Below, piece by piece: positions 1-8,001 of a stretch of 26,462 bases of DNA. The stretch lies in NCBI GenBank assembly GCA_964430875.1, contig CAYSHP010000032.1:1-26462 (forward strand), given 5' to 3'. The DNA comes from M55B127 sp035269185. Its GTDB lineage: Bacteria > Bacillota > Halanaerobiia > Halanaerobiales > M55B127. The notes beneath the pieces are model-generated. The model was not told where the DNA came from, ran no database searches, and worked only from the letters and a program-made list of their open reading frames with translations. Made by a program: the position numbers and the translations under genes. Each line of letters begins with the position of its first letter. Positions within the stretch are counted from its first letter, which is position 1.

Positions 1-999
1 CTATAATGATAATATTCTGGCCAAGTTATATATATCCATATCTATATTTTTTTCTTTAGTTAATGCTTTGTTTAAATCAACATCTATTACATTTTTACCA
101 TCAAAGCTTACCATTCTATCTTCTTCTCCATCCAGCAGTAAATCAACTGCTTTAGCCCCCATTCTGGTAGATATTATTCTATCCATAGCAGTGGGAGAAC
201 CACCTCTTTGTAAATGTCCTAAGATTGTTACCCTAGTTTCAACAGATAATTCGTTTCTAATGTGATTACCAATAATAGTACCAATATTTCTGTCATCACC
301 AGACTCTTCTCTTAACTTCTTGCCAGCACCTTCTGCAACAACAATGATATTATGAAGTTTACCTCTTTCAAAACCTGCTTTGCAGTTATTTATGATATCA
401 TCTAACCTAAATTCAATTTCCGGTATCAATATTGATTCAGCTCCTCCAGCCATACCTGTATAAAGAGCTAAATAACCTGCATCTCTTCCCATGATTTCAA
501 CTACAAATGTCCTTTCATGAGAAGTAGCAGTATCTCTAACTTTATTTAAGGCATCTAAAACTGTATTCATCGCTGTATCAAAACCGATGCAAAATTGTGT
601 CATAGCTAAATCATTATCAATTGTAGCAGGAATACCGATAACAGGAATACCAAATTCTTTATTTAGTAATTTAGCTCCCGTTAATGAACCATTTCCACCT
701 ATTACAATTAGACCACCAATATCTAATTCTTCCAATTTTTGATAAGCTTTTTCTCTGCCTTCTTTTGTTTCAAACTCTCTACAACGGGCCGTTCTTAAAA
801 TAGTTCCTCCCCGGTGAATAATATCACCTACAGATCTTCTAGTCATCTCTGTATACTTACCATCTAATAACCCACTGTATCCATTATAAAAACCAATTAC
901 TTCTTTATTTCTATAAACGGCTGTTCTTACCACTGATCTAATAGCCGGATTCATACCTGGAGCATCTCCACCACTAGTTAACAGACCAATTTTTTTCAC
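1..999 (-). CDS. pfkA: ATP-dependent 6-phosphofructokinase
   Basis: Phosphorylates fructose 6-phosphate in the committed step of glycolysis; cytoplasmic, normally a tetramer. The protein is 332 aa, close to the usual 320. Visible motifs are GGDAPGMN near the N terminus (nucleotide binding), R72, TIDND at 126-130 (catalytic Asp region), MGRDAGYLA and the substrate-binding HLQRGGSP. GTG at 997-999 is chosen as start because AAGGAGG lies seven bases upstream and the product then begins MKKIGLLTSGG as in the family; an ATG 18 bases further upstream would swallow this ribosome site. Oddity: position 103 in the GGDGS loop is Asn (GGNGS), where E. coli PfkA has the Mg-ATP Asp103. The stop codon is at the window edge. 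It follows dnaE and a DUF368 gene on the same strand but also has its own promoter. Family assignment is firm; normal activity is likely but not proven because of Asn103. Confidence 0.95.
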   Translation of the reverse strand: MKKIGLLTSGGDAPGMNPAIRSVVRTAVYRNKEVIGFYNGYSGLLDGKYTEMTRRSVGDIIHRGGTILRTARCREFETKEGREKAYQKLEELDIGGLIVIGGNGSLTGAKLLNKEFGIPVIGIPATIDNDLAMTQFCIGFDTAMNTVLDALNKVRDTATSHERTFVVEIMGRDAGYLALYTGMAGGAESILIPEIEFRLDDIINNCKAGFERGKLHNIIVVAEGAGKKLREESGDDRNIGTIIGNHIRNELSVETRVTILGHLQRGGSPTAMDRIISTRMGAKAVDLLLDGEEDRMVSFDGKNVIDVDLNKALTKEKNIDMDIYNLARILSL

Positions 1000-1047
1000 A
1001 GTTATGCCTCCTTGCAATTAATAATTATTCTATAAATACATATTATC

Positions 1048-1076
1048 AGAATATAATCTTTTCATGACAATGTCAA
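1048..1076 (-). promoter_or_regulatory. Promoter of pfkA
   Basis: Read on the minus strand there is a perfect -35 box TTGACA (1071-1076), a 17-base spacer and a -10 box TATTCT (1048-1053, 4 of 6 matches). It lies about 50 bases before the pfkA start. The -35 region is covered by a small inverted repeat TGACA-A-TGTCA (1065-1075) that could be an operator. The assignment is from sequence match only. Confidence 0.6.
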
Positions 1077-1191
1077 GAATTTATATAAATATACAAAACA
1101 TATGTTTGCTATATATGTATTTATTCTTATATCAGGCTTGATAATGAGTTAAACTTATTACTTTAATAAATTTTTACAATAAATTAACTTT

Positions 1192-1947
1192 TTATTCGAC
1201 TTTTATAAGATAATATATAACAATAATACCCAATATTATACCTATAATAGTATTGAATTTAAATTCAGCGGGTATTACACTTCTAGTTGACCCTAATATT
1301 AAGCCAGTTAAAAATGCCATTAAAGAGGAACGAAAATTATTTAATAAATAGGATAAAAACCAAGCAAAAAGTAAAAGCCCTGTTAAAATACCAAAACCAA
1401 AAACCATTATAATAATAATATTAAAACCACTTATGGCAGCAAGTACACTTTGGTATAAGCCCATCATCACTAAAATTGTTCCACCACTAATTCCGGGTAA
1501 GATCATGGCTACACTGCCTAAAGCACCCCCGGCAAAGTATTTTATTAATGCTATATCATTAATATTTGCAGTACTACCGGCTTCAGCTGAGTACATAAAC
1601 GCAATGAAAAATCCTAATATAGCTAATATAATTTTAAAGAAATTGATTTTTCCAATTTCAGTATAAGTTACTTTTGAAGAAGCCAATATAAGACCTAATA
1701 AAAAGGAAGTCACAAATATAGGATAACTCTTAAAAAGTGTGATTATAAGATTCGAACCAATAAATACACCGGCAACAGCTCCTAAGATGATCGGTATTAA
1801 AAACTTAATATTAATTTTTTTAATACTATTTACAAGTTCATCATATATTTTTAAAACAAGGGCTATAGTACCACCACTTATCCCCGGTAAAGTATTTGAC
1901 ATTCCAATTGGTATTCCTTTTAAAAATAATTCCCAAAATCTATTCAT
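1192..1947 (-). CDS. DUF368 membrane protein, candidate polyprenyl-phosphate transporter (PopT family)
   Basis: A 251-aa, highly hydrophobic protein with about eight predicted membrane segments. It has the DUF368 hallmark twice: an N-terminal LPGISGGTIALVLKIYDELV stretch near residues 20-40 and a second MILPGISGGTILVMMGLYQS near 145-165, so the protein is an internal inverted-repeat type transporter. DUF368 members (PopT) have been implicated in recycling undecaprenyl phosphate across the inner membrane for cell-wall synthesis; applying that function here is by homology only. ATG at 1945-1947 follows GGAGGATAAAAT, a good ribosome site. The gene begins 51 bases after the dnaE stop and is probably co-transcribed with dnaE. 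Its length and motifs look intact. Confidence 0.85.
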   Translation of the reverse strand: MNRFWELFLKGIPIGMSNTLPGISGGTIALVLKIYDELVNSIKKINIKFLIPIILGAVAGVFIGSNLIITLFKSYPIFVTSFLLGLILASSKVTYTEIGKINFFKIILAILGFFIAFMYSAEAGSTANINDIALIKYFAGGALGSVAMILPGISGGTILVMMGLYQSVLAAISGFNIIIIMVFGFGILTGLLLFAWFLSYLLNNFRSSLMAFLTGLILGSTRSVIPAEFKFNTIIGIILGIIVIYYLIKVE

Positions 1948-1998
1948 ATTTTATCCTCCAACTCATTACATCATATATATTATTTTTAAATAAGTTAT

Positions 1999-4900
1999 TT
2001 AATAAATTTTAAAACAATCATTACATATTATCTCTTTTAATTCTTTAAGAGTTCCCTTATTAATATCAATCCAAAACTTTTTATCTGTTATAATCTTTTT
2101 AGTACTATTATTAAATATAACTGGGTTATCGCCTTTGTTCGAATGTATAAATCTTCTTAATTGATTTACTTGCTCCATATTAATTTCAATTAAATCAATC
2201 TCTAATATATTAAGATTTAAATCCAATATTTTATTTGCTATAAAACTATCTTGTTCAGATTTTCTACCAACTATCATTATTACCTTGCCTTTTTTAAGAA
2301 CATTTTTGAAATCTTCATAAGTTTTAGGAAAGACAACTACATCAAGAGAAGTATCCCAGTCTTCTAAGGTAACAAAAGCCATTAAATTATTATTTTTGGT
2401 ATAATGTTGATGAACCTCTAAGATTCTTCCCGCAAAACATAAACTACTATTGTTATTATTTTCATCAATATTACAGGTAGCATTTGTTAATTTTCTTATT
2501 TTCTCTTGATAATCATCTAAAGGATGACCAGATACATAAATGCCTAAAAACTCTTTTTCCTGTTCTAATTTGATATCAAGGTCCACTTCTTCTATTTCAG
2601 GGTATTCAATTGAACTCTCAAAAAAATCTTCCTCATTATCTACCATGTCAAAGAAGGAAGTCTGATTTGAATTTACTTTCTTTTTACTATTTGATATTTT
2701 CTCATATACTTCTTCATACTTTACTAACAATTGAGACCTTTTTACACCTAATTCATCAAAACAACCTGATTTGATTAAGGCTTCTAATGTTTTTATATTA
2801 ATTTTTTTTATATCAACTTTTTCTAAGAAATCCTCAAATGATTTATATACTTCCTCTTCTCTTGAATTTACTATGGAATCAATAGAATTGGTACCTACAT
2901 TTTTAATAGCCTTCAAACCAAATCTGATATTCCCTTTTTTATTTGGTACAAAATCAAAGTAACTTTCATTGATATCAGGTGGTAAAACATTAATACCCAT
3001 TTCTTTAGCTTCTGTTATATATAAAGCTACTTTATCTAAATTATTCATTACGCTTGAAAGCAAGGCTGACATAAATTCAGAAGGGTATTTAGCCTTTAAA
3101 TAGGCGGTTTGATAAGCCAGTAAGGCATAAGCAGCACTATGAGATTTATTAAAACCATAGCCGGCAAAATACTCCATTTGGTCAAATATCTCACTAGCTA
3201 TCTCTTTTTGTATCCCATTTTCTACCGCTCCTTTTGTAAATCTTTCCCGCTCTGCTTTAATTAGTTTTTCTTTCTTTTTACCCATACCTCTTCTTAATAA
3301 ATCCGCTTCACCCATAGAATAACCGGCTAACTTACTGGCAATCTCCATTACCTGTTCCTGATAGAGAATCATTCCATACGTTTCTTCTAAAATTGGTTTT
3401 AACTTTGGATGTAAGTATTCAGGTTCTTTTTCTCCATGACGGCATTTAATATAATCATCAACAATATCACTGCCCAACGGACCAGGTCTACCCAGAGCTA
3501 AAAGGGCAATTATATCTTCAAACCGATCTGGTTTTAATTTCTGATTGAGGTCTTGAAACAACCTGGATTCCATCTGGAATACGCCCAGCGTTTGACCACT
3601 TTTAAGCATTTCATATACTTCTTGCTCATCCCGGGGGATATTTTCTATATCTATCTCCTTATTTTTATTTTTTTCAATTAAATCAAGTGATTTATTAATA
3701 ATAGTTAGGTTTCTTAAACCTAAAAAATCCATCTTTAATAAACCCATGTCCTCAAGATCATCCATAGGTAATTGTGTTATTATATTATCATCTTGTAGTT
3801 GTAGTGGTATAATATTCTTTAAGTCTTCCGGTCCAATAATTACTCCGGCTGCATGTGTAGAAATATGGCGAGGTAAACCCTCTATTTCCTTAGAATAATC
3901 GACAAGCTTTTTTACTTCTTGATCATTTTCATATTGCTTTTTTAACTTCTGATTATTATTTAATGCATATTCTAAACTTACTCCATGCTGAGAAGGGATC
4001 ATCTTAGCAATCTTATCAACTTTACCATAAGTAATATCTAAAGCTCTACCCACATCTCTGACAGCGGCTCTAGCTGCCATAGTACCAAAGGTACCAATCT
4101 GGGCTACTCTTTCTTTACCATACCTTTCTTTAACATAGTCTATAATTTCATCTCTTCTTTCATCAAAATCAATATCAATATCAGGCATAGTAACCCGTTC
4201 TGGGTTTAAAAATCTCTCAAATATTAAACCATACTTTAAGGGATTAATCCTAGTAATATCTAAAAGATAGGAAACTAAAGAACCAGCCGCTGATCCGCGG
4301 CCTGGGCCTACCCGAATATCATTTTCATTAGCATATTTTATAAAATCCCATACAATTAAAAAATATGCTACATAACCCATATCTTCTATTATTTTAATTT
4401 CATAATTCATTCTTTTTACTGCTTTATCATTATTTGCAAGTCCTTTTTCTTGCAAACCTTTTTCACATAATTCTCTTAAATATGAGGAATCATTTTTTTT
4501 AGTATCAGGATAATTAGGTAAATAGAAACCATCATTTTCAATATTAATATTAACTCTATCACTTATTTTTAATGTATTTTCATAAGCTTCTTTAATATCT
4601 GGAAATAATTTATACATTTCTAAAGAATCTTTAAAGTAAAAAGTATTATTAGGGAAGGTCATTCTGTTTTCATCATTAACAGTTTTACCGGTCTGTAAAG
4701 CTAATAAAACGTCATGTACCTTAGCATCATCTTTATTTTGATAATGCACATCATTACTTACCACTAAAGGTACATTATCTTCATTAGAAATTTCAATTAA
4801 AGTAGCATTAACTTTCTTTTCTTCAGAAAGATTATGGTCTTGTAATTCTAAAAAATAATTTTCGCGGCCGAATATTTGCTGATATTCCTGAATTGTCTTT

Positions 4901-5364
4901 TTTACCTGCTCTTTACTTCTATTATTTAATATTTGTTGAGATAGTTCACCCTGTAAACAGGCAGACAAAGCAATAATACCCTCTCTGTTTTCATATAATA
5001 AATCCTTATCAACCCGTGGCTTATAATAAAAGCCTTCTAACCAAGAAGTGGAAACTATTTTCAGCAAGTTTTTATAACCCTGGTTATTTTGTGCTAATAA
5101 TACAAGGTGATATCTTTCTCTTACAGATTTATCAAATCTATCAGTCGGGGAAACATATACTTCACAACCAATAATCGGTTTAATATTATTATTTTTTGCT
5201 TTTTTATAAAATTCATACATCCCATACAAAACACCATGATCTGTAATGGCTACAGCCGGCATATCATATTTTTTTGCCTGACTTATCAAATTATCAATTC
5301 TTAATGCACCATCAAGCAGGCTATATTCTGTATGAGTATGTAAATGAACAAACTTTTCAACCAT
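1999..5364 (-). CDS. dnaE: DNA polymerase III alpha subunit (DnaE)
   Basis: Replicative DNA polymerase of the C-family, 1121 aa, a normal DnaE length. Domains in order: an N-terminal PHP domain (HLHTHTEYSLLDGA, then HGVLYGMYEF and NDVHY; the metal-binding His and Asp residues look retained, so it may still be an active phosphoesterase/exonuclease), palm and fingers with GPGRGSAAGS near 350 and the catalytic PDIDIDF near 395, a helix-hairpin-helix region near 830-870, and an OB-fold (LCFAGRILEVHQHY) near 970-1050. No separate exonuclease domain is inserted, so it is DnaE and not PolC. ATG at 5362-5364 follows GGAGAGAG. It is divergent from the NifU-like gene and leads a likely unit with the DUF368 gene and pfkA. 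In Firmicutes dnaE and pfkA are often near each other, which supports both calls. Confidence 0.97.
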   Translation of the reverse strand: MVEKFVHLHTHTEYSLLDGALRIDNLISQAKKYDMPAVAITDHGVLYGMYEFYKKAKNNNIKPIIGCEVYVSPTDRFDKSVRERYHLVLLAQNNQGYKNLLKIVSTSWLEGFYYKPRVDKDLLYENREGIIALSACLQGELSQQILNNRSKEQVKKTIQEYQQIFGRENYFLELQDHNLSEEKKVNATLIEISNEDNVPLVVSNDVHYQNKDDAKVHDVLLALQTGKTVNDENRMTFPNNTFYFKDSLEMYKLFPDIKEAYENTLKISDRVNINIENDGFYLPNYPDTKKNDSSYLRELCEKGLQEKGLANNDKAVKRMNYEIKIIEDMGYVAYFLIVWDFIKYANENDIRVGPGRGSAAGSLVSYLLDITRINPLKYGLIFERFLNPERVTMPDIDIDFDERRDEIIDYVKERYGKERVAQIGTFGTMAARAAVRDVGRALDITYGKVDKIAKMIPSQHGVSLEYALNNNQKLKKQYENDQEVKKLVDYSKEIEGLPRHISTHAAGVIIGPEDLKNIIPLQLQDDNIITQLPMDDLEDMGLLKMDFLGLRNLTIINKSLDLIEKNKNKEIDIENIPRDEQEVYEMLKSGQTLGVFQMESRLFQDLNQKLKPDRFEDIIALLALGRPGPLGSDIVDDYIKCRHGEKEPEYLHPKLKPILEETYGMILYQEQVMEIASKLAGYSMGEADLLRRGMGKKKEKLIKAERERFTKGAVENGIQKEIASEIFDQMEYFAGYGFNKSHSAAYALLAYQTAYLKAKYPSEFMSALLSSVMNNLDKVALYITEAKEMGINVLPPDINESYFDFVPNKKGNIRFGLKAIKNVGTNSIDSIVNSREEEVYKSFEDFLEKVDIKKINIKTLEALIKSGCFDELGVKRSQLLVKYEEVYEKISNSKKKVNSNQTSFFDMVDNEEDFFESSIEYPEIEEVDLDIKLEQEKEFLGIYVSGHPLDDYQEKIRKLTNATCNIDENNNNSSLCFAGRILEVHQHYTKNNNLMAFVTLEDWDTSLDVVVFPKTYEDFKNVLKKGKVIMIVGRKSEQDSFIANKILDLNLNILEIDLIEINMEQVNQLRRFIHSNKGDNPVIFNNSTKKIITDKKFWIDINKGTLKELKEIICNDCFKIY

Positions 5365-5413
5365 TTTAGACTCTCTCCAATCGTAATAAAGTTGATAAAT
5401 TTTGTAATTATTA

Positions 5414-5441
5414 TTGTATAATTTTTATAATATGTTATAAT
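5414..5441 (+). promoter_or_regulatory. Promoter of the NifU-like gene
   Basis: Plus strand TTGTAT (5414-5419), 16-base spacer, perfect TATAAT (5436-5441), about 32 bases before the GTG start. The region is AT-rich, so chance matches are possible. Confidence 0.45.
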
Positions 5442-5472
5442 ACATATAGATAATCATATGGAGGTGTAAGCT

Positions 5473-5697
5473 GTGAATAAAGAAGAAGTACAAGATGTTC
5501 TAGATCAAATCAGACCAGGCCTTCAAGCCGATGGTGGAGATGTAGAACTTATAGAAGTAACTGAAGAAGGTATAGTTAAAGTTAGGCTTGTAGGCGCATG
5601 TCATGGCTGCCCAATGTCTACTTTGACTTTAAAAAATGGTATAGAAAGAACATTGAAAAAGAAAATACCAGAAGTTGAAGAAGTAGTTTCTGTGTAA
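5473..5697 (+). CDS. NifU C-terminal-domain (Nfu-type) Fe-S cluster carrier
   Basis: A 74-aa protein consisting only of the NifU C-terminal domain, which holds a [4Fe-4S] cluster between two monomers and delivers it to client enzymes. Seen in sequence: RPGLQADGGDVELIEV near the N terminus and the cluster-binding CHGCPMS at about 43-49, with a C-terminal amphipathic helix. The start is GTG at 5473-5475, preceded by GGAGGTG with suitable spacing; no ATG lies nearby in frame. It is a single-gene unit on the plus strand between two minus-strand genes and ends in a strong terminator. Its presence suits an organism with many Fe-S enzymes, such as the hydrogenase encoded further right. Confidence in family is high; specific clients are unknown. 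Confidence 0.9.
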   Translation: MNKEEVQDVLDQIRPGLQADGGDVELIEVTEEGIVKVRLVGACHGCPMSTLTLKNGIERTLKKKIPEVEEVVSV

Positions 5698-5706
5698 TTA
5701 AACCAT

Positions 5707-5738
5707 AAGCACCCTTTTTAAGGGTGCTTTATTTTTAT
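5707..5738 (+). terminator. Rho-independent terminator after the NifU-like gene
   Basis: Perfect 10-bp stem AAGCACCCTT (5707-5716) / AAGGGTGCTT (5720-5729) with a 3-base loop, followed by a T-rich run on the plus strand. It overlaps the last codons of the convergent ylbF-like gene by a few bases, so it may also help end that transcript from the other side, though the T-run there is weak. Confidence 0.85.
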
Positions 5739-6100
5739 TCTTCCGCTTTATTGTTTTGTTCCTCTTCTTCAATTCCTAATTCTAAATCACCAAAAATTAT
5801 ATTTTGAATATCATTTAATAAGATATTTACCCTATATTCTGCTTGCAAATATTTTTTAATATCATTATTGATATCAACTAATTCTCTTAATTCCTCTAAT
5901 TTTTGCTTTTCCTCTTCGTTTAAATCTTCACCTGAAAGTTGCTTTGCCTGCAATTTCATCTGTTCCTGCTGAAAATCTTTTAACATTTGTTTAGTCTTTT
6001 CATTTTGCATTATTTTTTTCTTTTTTTCCAAATATTCTTTGTATTCATCAGAATTTTTTATTTCCTTTGCCATTTTATTTGCCAGATCATATACAGACAT
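5735..6100 (-). CDS. YlbF/YmcA-family protein
   Basis: A 121-aa, charged, almost wholly alpha-helical protein with predicted coiled coil over residues 10-100. The pattern MSVYDLANKMAKEIKNSDEY, a central QxEQMKLQAKQLSGE turn and a C-terminal helix ending in NIIFGDLELGI is that of the Com_YlbF family. In Bacillus YlbF and YmcA (with YaaT) form a complex that affects RNase Y mRNA processing, competence and sporulation; which paralogue this is cannot be told. ATG at 6098-6100 follows AAAGGAGGAATAAAG. The C-terminal tail is acidic and low-complexity. A promoter-like TTTACA-N18-TATTAT sits just upstream. It stands alone on its strand after the SulP operon. Confidence 0.75.
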   Translation of the reverse strand: MSVYDLANKMAKEIKNSDEYKEYLEKKKKIMQNEKTKQMLKDFQQEQMKLQAKQLSGEDLNEEEKQKLEELRELVDINNDIKKYLQAEYRVNILLNDIQNIIFGDLELGIEEEEQNNKAEE

Positions 6101-6137
6101 CTTTATTCCTCCTTTACTTTACTATTACCTTTTCTTA

Positions 6138-6167
6138 ATAATATCATAAAAGAGTAAATTTTGTAAA
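6138..6167 (-). promoter_or_regulatory. Putative promoter of the YlbF-family gene
   Basis: Minus strand TTTACA (6162-6167), 18-base spacer, TATTAT (6138-6143), about 38 bases before the start codon and directly after the stop of the upstream SulP gene. No terminator hairpin separates the two genes, so read-through is also possible. Confidence 0.4.
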
Positions 6168-6168
6168 T

Positions 6169-7893
6169 TTAGTTTTCCTCATTCTTATTTTCTCCATTAT
6201 CTGATTGATTATTTTTCCCGTTTTTATTGTTGATTTCTGCCTGTTCAACTGCATCCACTGTTGAAGAAAGAACCATATCACTTTCAAAAAAGATATTGTC
6301 CTCTCCCACCATATCAATAATCCCTAAATTTTTAAGAATCTCATATTTGTTTTGATTAACTCCCGAAATTAAAACTTCTCTATCTTGATGCTGTACTTCT
6401 TTTATGAATTTTTTTAGCTCATTTATGGAAGTGATATCAATATTATCTATATTCCTTATTCTAATAATATAACCACAACCTGCATCTGAAACATGTTCTA
6501 GTTCATATTTAAAACTATCAGCTGCACTAAATGAAAAATCTCCAATTAAGTCTAAAATTATATACTCATCATCCTCTACATCTTCTGGTACAGTTTGAAC
6601 TATTTTTGCATGGGAATTTTCATCATACTTTAAATGACCAACACTAGCTTTAGAAATATCTTTCATCACAGAAATTATTGAAAAAAGCACTCCTAAATAA
6701 ACAGCATATTCTATACGTGGTGAAATTATTGTGGCTAAAAATGTTAAAATAAATATAATAGTATCTGCCTTAGTAGCTCTAATTAATTCTTTTATCTCAG
6801 TGATATCTACCATATTAAAGGCTACTATTAATATTAACCCTGCCAAAGACGAAATTGGTATAAATTTAATAAAGAAATTGAAAAATACTATAAAAACTAA
6901 AATGGAAAATGCAGAAATTAATTCAGAAATTCTAGTCTTTGCTCCACCTTGATAATTCGTAAAAGTATTGGTAAAAGAAGCAGAACTAGCAAATCCATTA
7001 AAAAATGATAAACCAAAGTTCATTAAACCCTGGCTGATAAACTCCTTATTTATATTTAAATCTTCATTAGCTCTATTTGAGATAGATTTTACTACCGCAA
7101 GAGTTTGAATTAAACCTACAATGGCTACTGCTAGGGCTTTAGTAGACAATTTCAACATTAACCCTGTTTCAATGTGGGGTATATTTATAGTAAAACTACT
7201 CAAACTGATATTACCCACTGTATTTATAGTATCATTTAAACCCATTACCATTGTAATAAATGTTACGATAAGTACTCCAAATAAATAGGAGGGAATTTCC
7301 AACTTGCTCTTTTTTATGATTATAATTGTAATTATTGTAATAAATCCAAATAAGATAGTAATAATGTCAATTGTTTTTACATTCAAAATTAAATAATATA
7401 TTTCTGCAAATATATTATAACTCCTTCCTACATTAATACCGGTTAAATTTTCTATTTGGCCTACACCAATGATTAAGGCTGCTCCAGTTGTTAATCCCAC
7501 TATAACAGGGTGTGAAACATATCTAACCAACTTGCCCAGATTTAATATCCCAGCTATAATTTGAAATATTCCTACTAAAAATGTTAACAAAATTACCGAT
7601 TCTAAATACATATTTTCTTGAATACTAGTTAAATTACTAGCAATTGCCATTGCCATTAAATTAGTAGGCCCTACTATAATATAATTTGATTTACTAGTAA
7701 AAGTAGAAATAATTTTAGATATTATTGATGTATAAAGTCCATAAATTGGATTTATACCAGCAACTAAAGCATAAGCCATATTTTGTGGTATAGATAAAGC
7801 AGCCACTGATAAACCTGATGATAAATCAGATTTCAGATCTTTTTTATTATAATTTTTTAAAGTTTTTAAAATATTTTTTCCTGATTTTTTCAT
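6169..7893 (-). CDS. SulP-family anion transporter with STAS domain (copy 1)
   Basis: A 574-aa SLC26/SulP transporter. Residues of about 20-420 form the membrane domain, beginning DLSSGLSVAALSIPQNMAYALVAGINPIYGLYTSI, a typical SulP signature, and containing the NFGLSFFNGFASSASFTNTF stretch of the second half. Residues of about 440-560 form a cytoplasmic STAS domain (ILDLIGDFSFSAADSFKYEL, then IDITSINELKKF). SulP proteins carry sulfate, bicarbonate, chloride or dicarboxylates; the substrate cannot be told from sequence. ATG at 7891-7893 follows GGTGAATTATT, the same unusual GGTG ribosome site as the paralogue upstream. It is the last gene of a three-gene unit. The C-terminal tail is Asn- and Glu-rich and absent from the paralogue. 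Confidence 0.93.
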   Translation of the reverse strand: MKKSGKNILKTLKNYNKKDLKSDLSSGLSVAALSIPQNMAYALVAGINPIYGLYTSIISKIISTFTSKSNYIIVGPTNLMAMAIASNLTSIQENMYLESVILLTFLVGIFQIIAGILNLGKLVRYVSHPVIVGLTTGAALIIGVGQIENLTGINVGRSYNIFAEIYYLILNVKTIDIITILFGFITIITIIIIKKSKLEIPSYLFGVLIVTFITMVMGLNDTINTVGNISLSSFTINIPHIETGLMLKLSTKALAVAIVGLIQTLAVVKSISNRANEDLNINKEFISQGLMNFGLSFFNGFASSASFTNTFTNYQGGAKTRISELISAFSILVFIVFFNFFIKFIPISSLAGLILIVAFNMVDITEIKELIRATKADTIIFILTFLATIISPRIEYAVYLGVLFSIISVMKDISKASVGHLKYDENSHAKIVQTVPEDVEDDEYIILDLIGDFSFSAADSFKYELEHVSDAGCGYIIRIRNIDNIDITSINELKKFIKEVQHQDREVLISGVNQNKYEILKNLGIIDMVGEDNIFFESDMVLSSTVDAVEQAEINNKNGKNNQSDNGENKNEEN

Positions 7894-8001
7894 AATAATT
7901 CACCATTATATTTTTCAAATTTAACAAACTAAATTTATATGTGTTTAAGTAAATTAATTTAATAATTTACAGATTTATTTATAATCACATAATTTATATA
8001 T

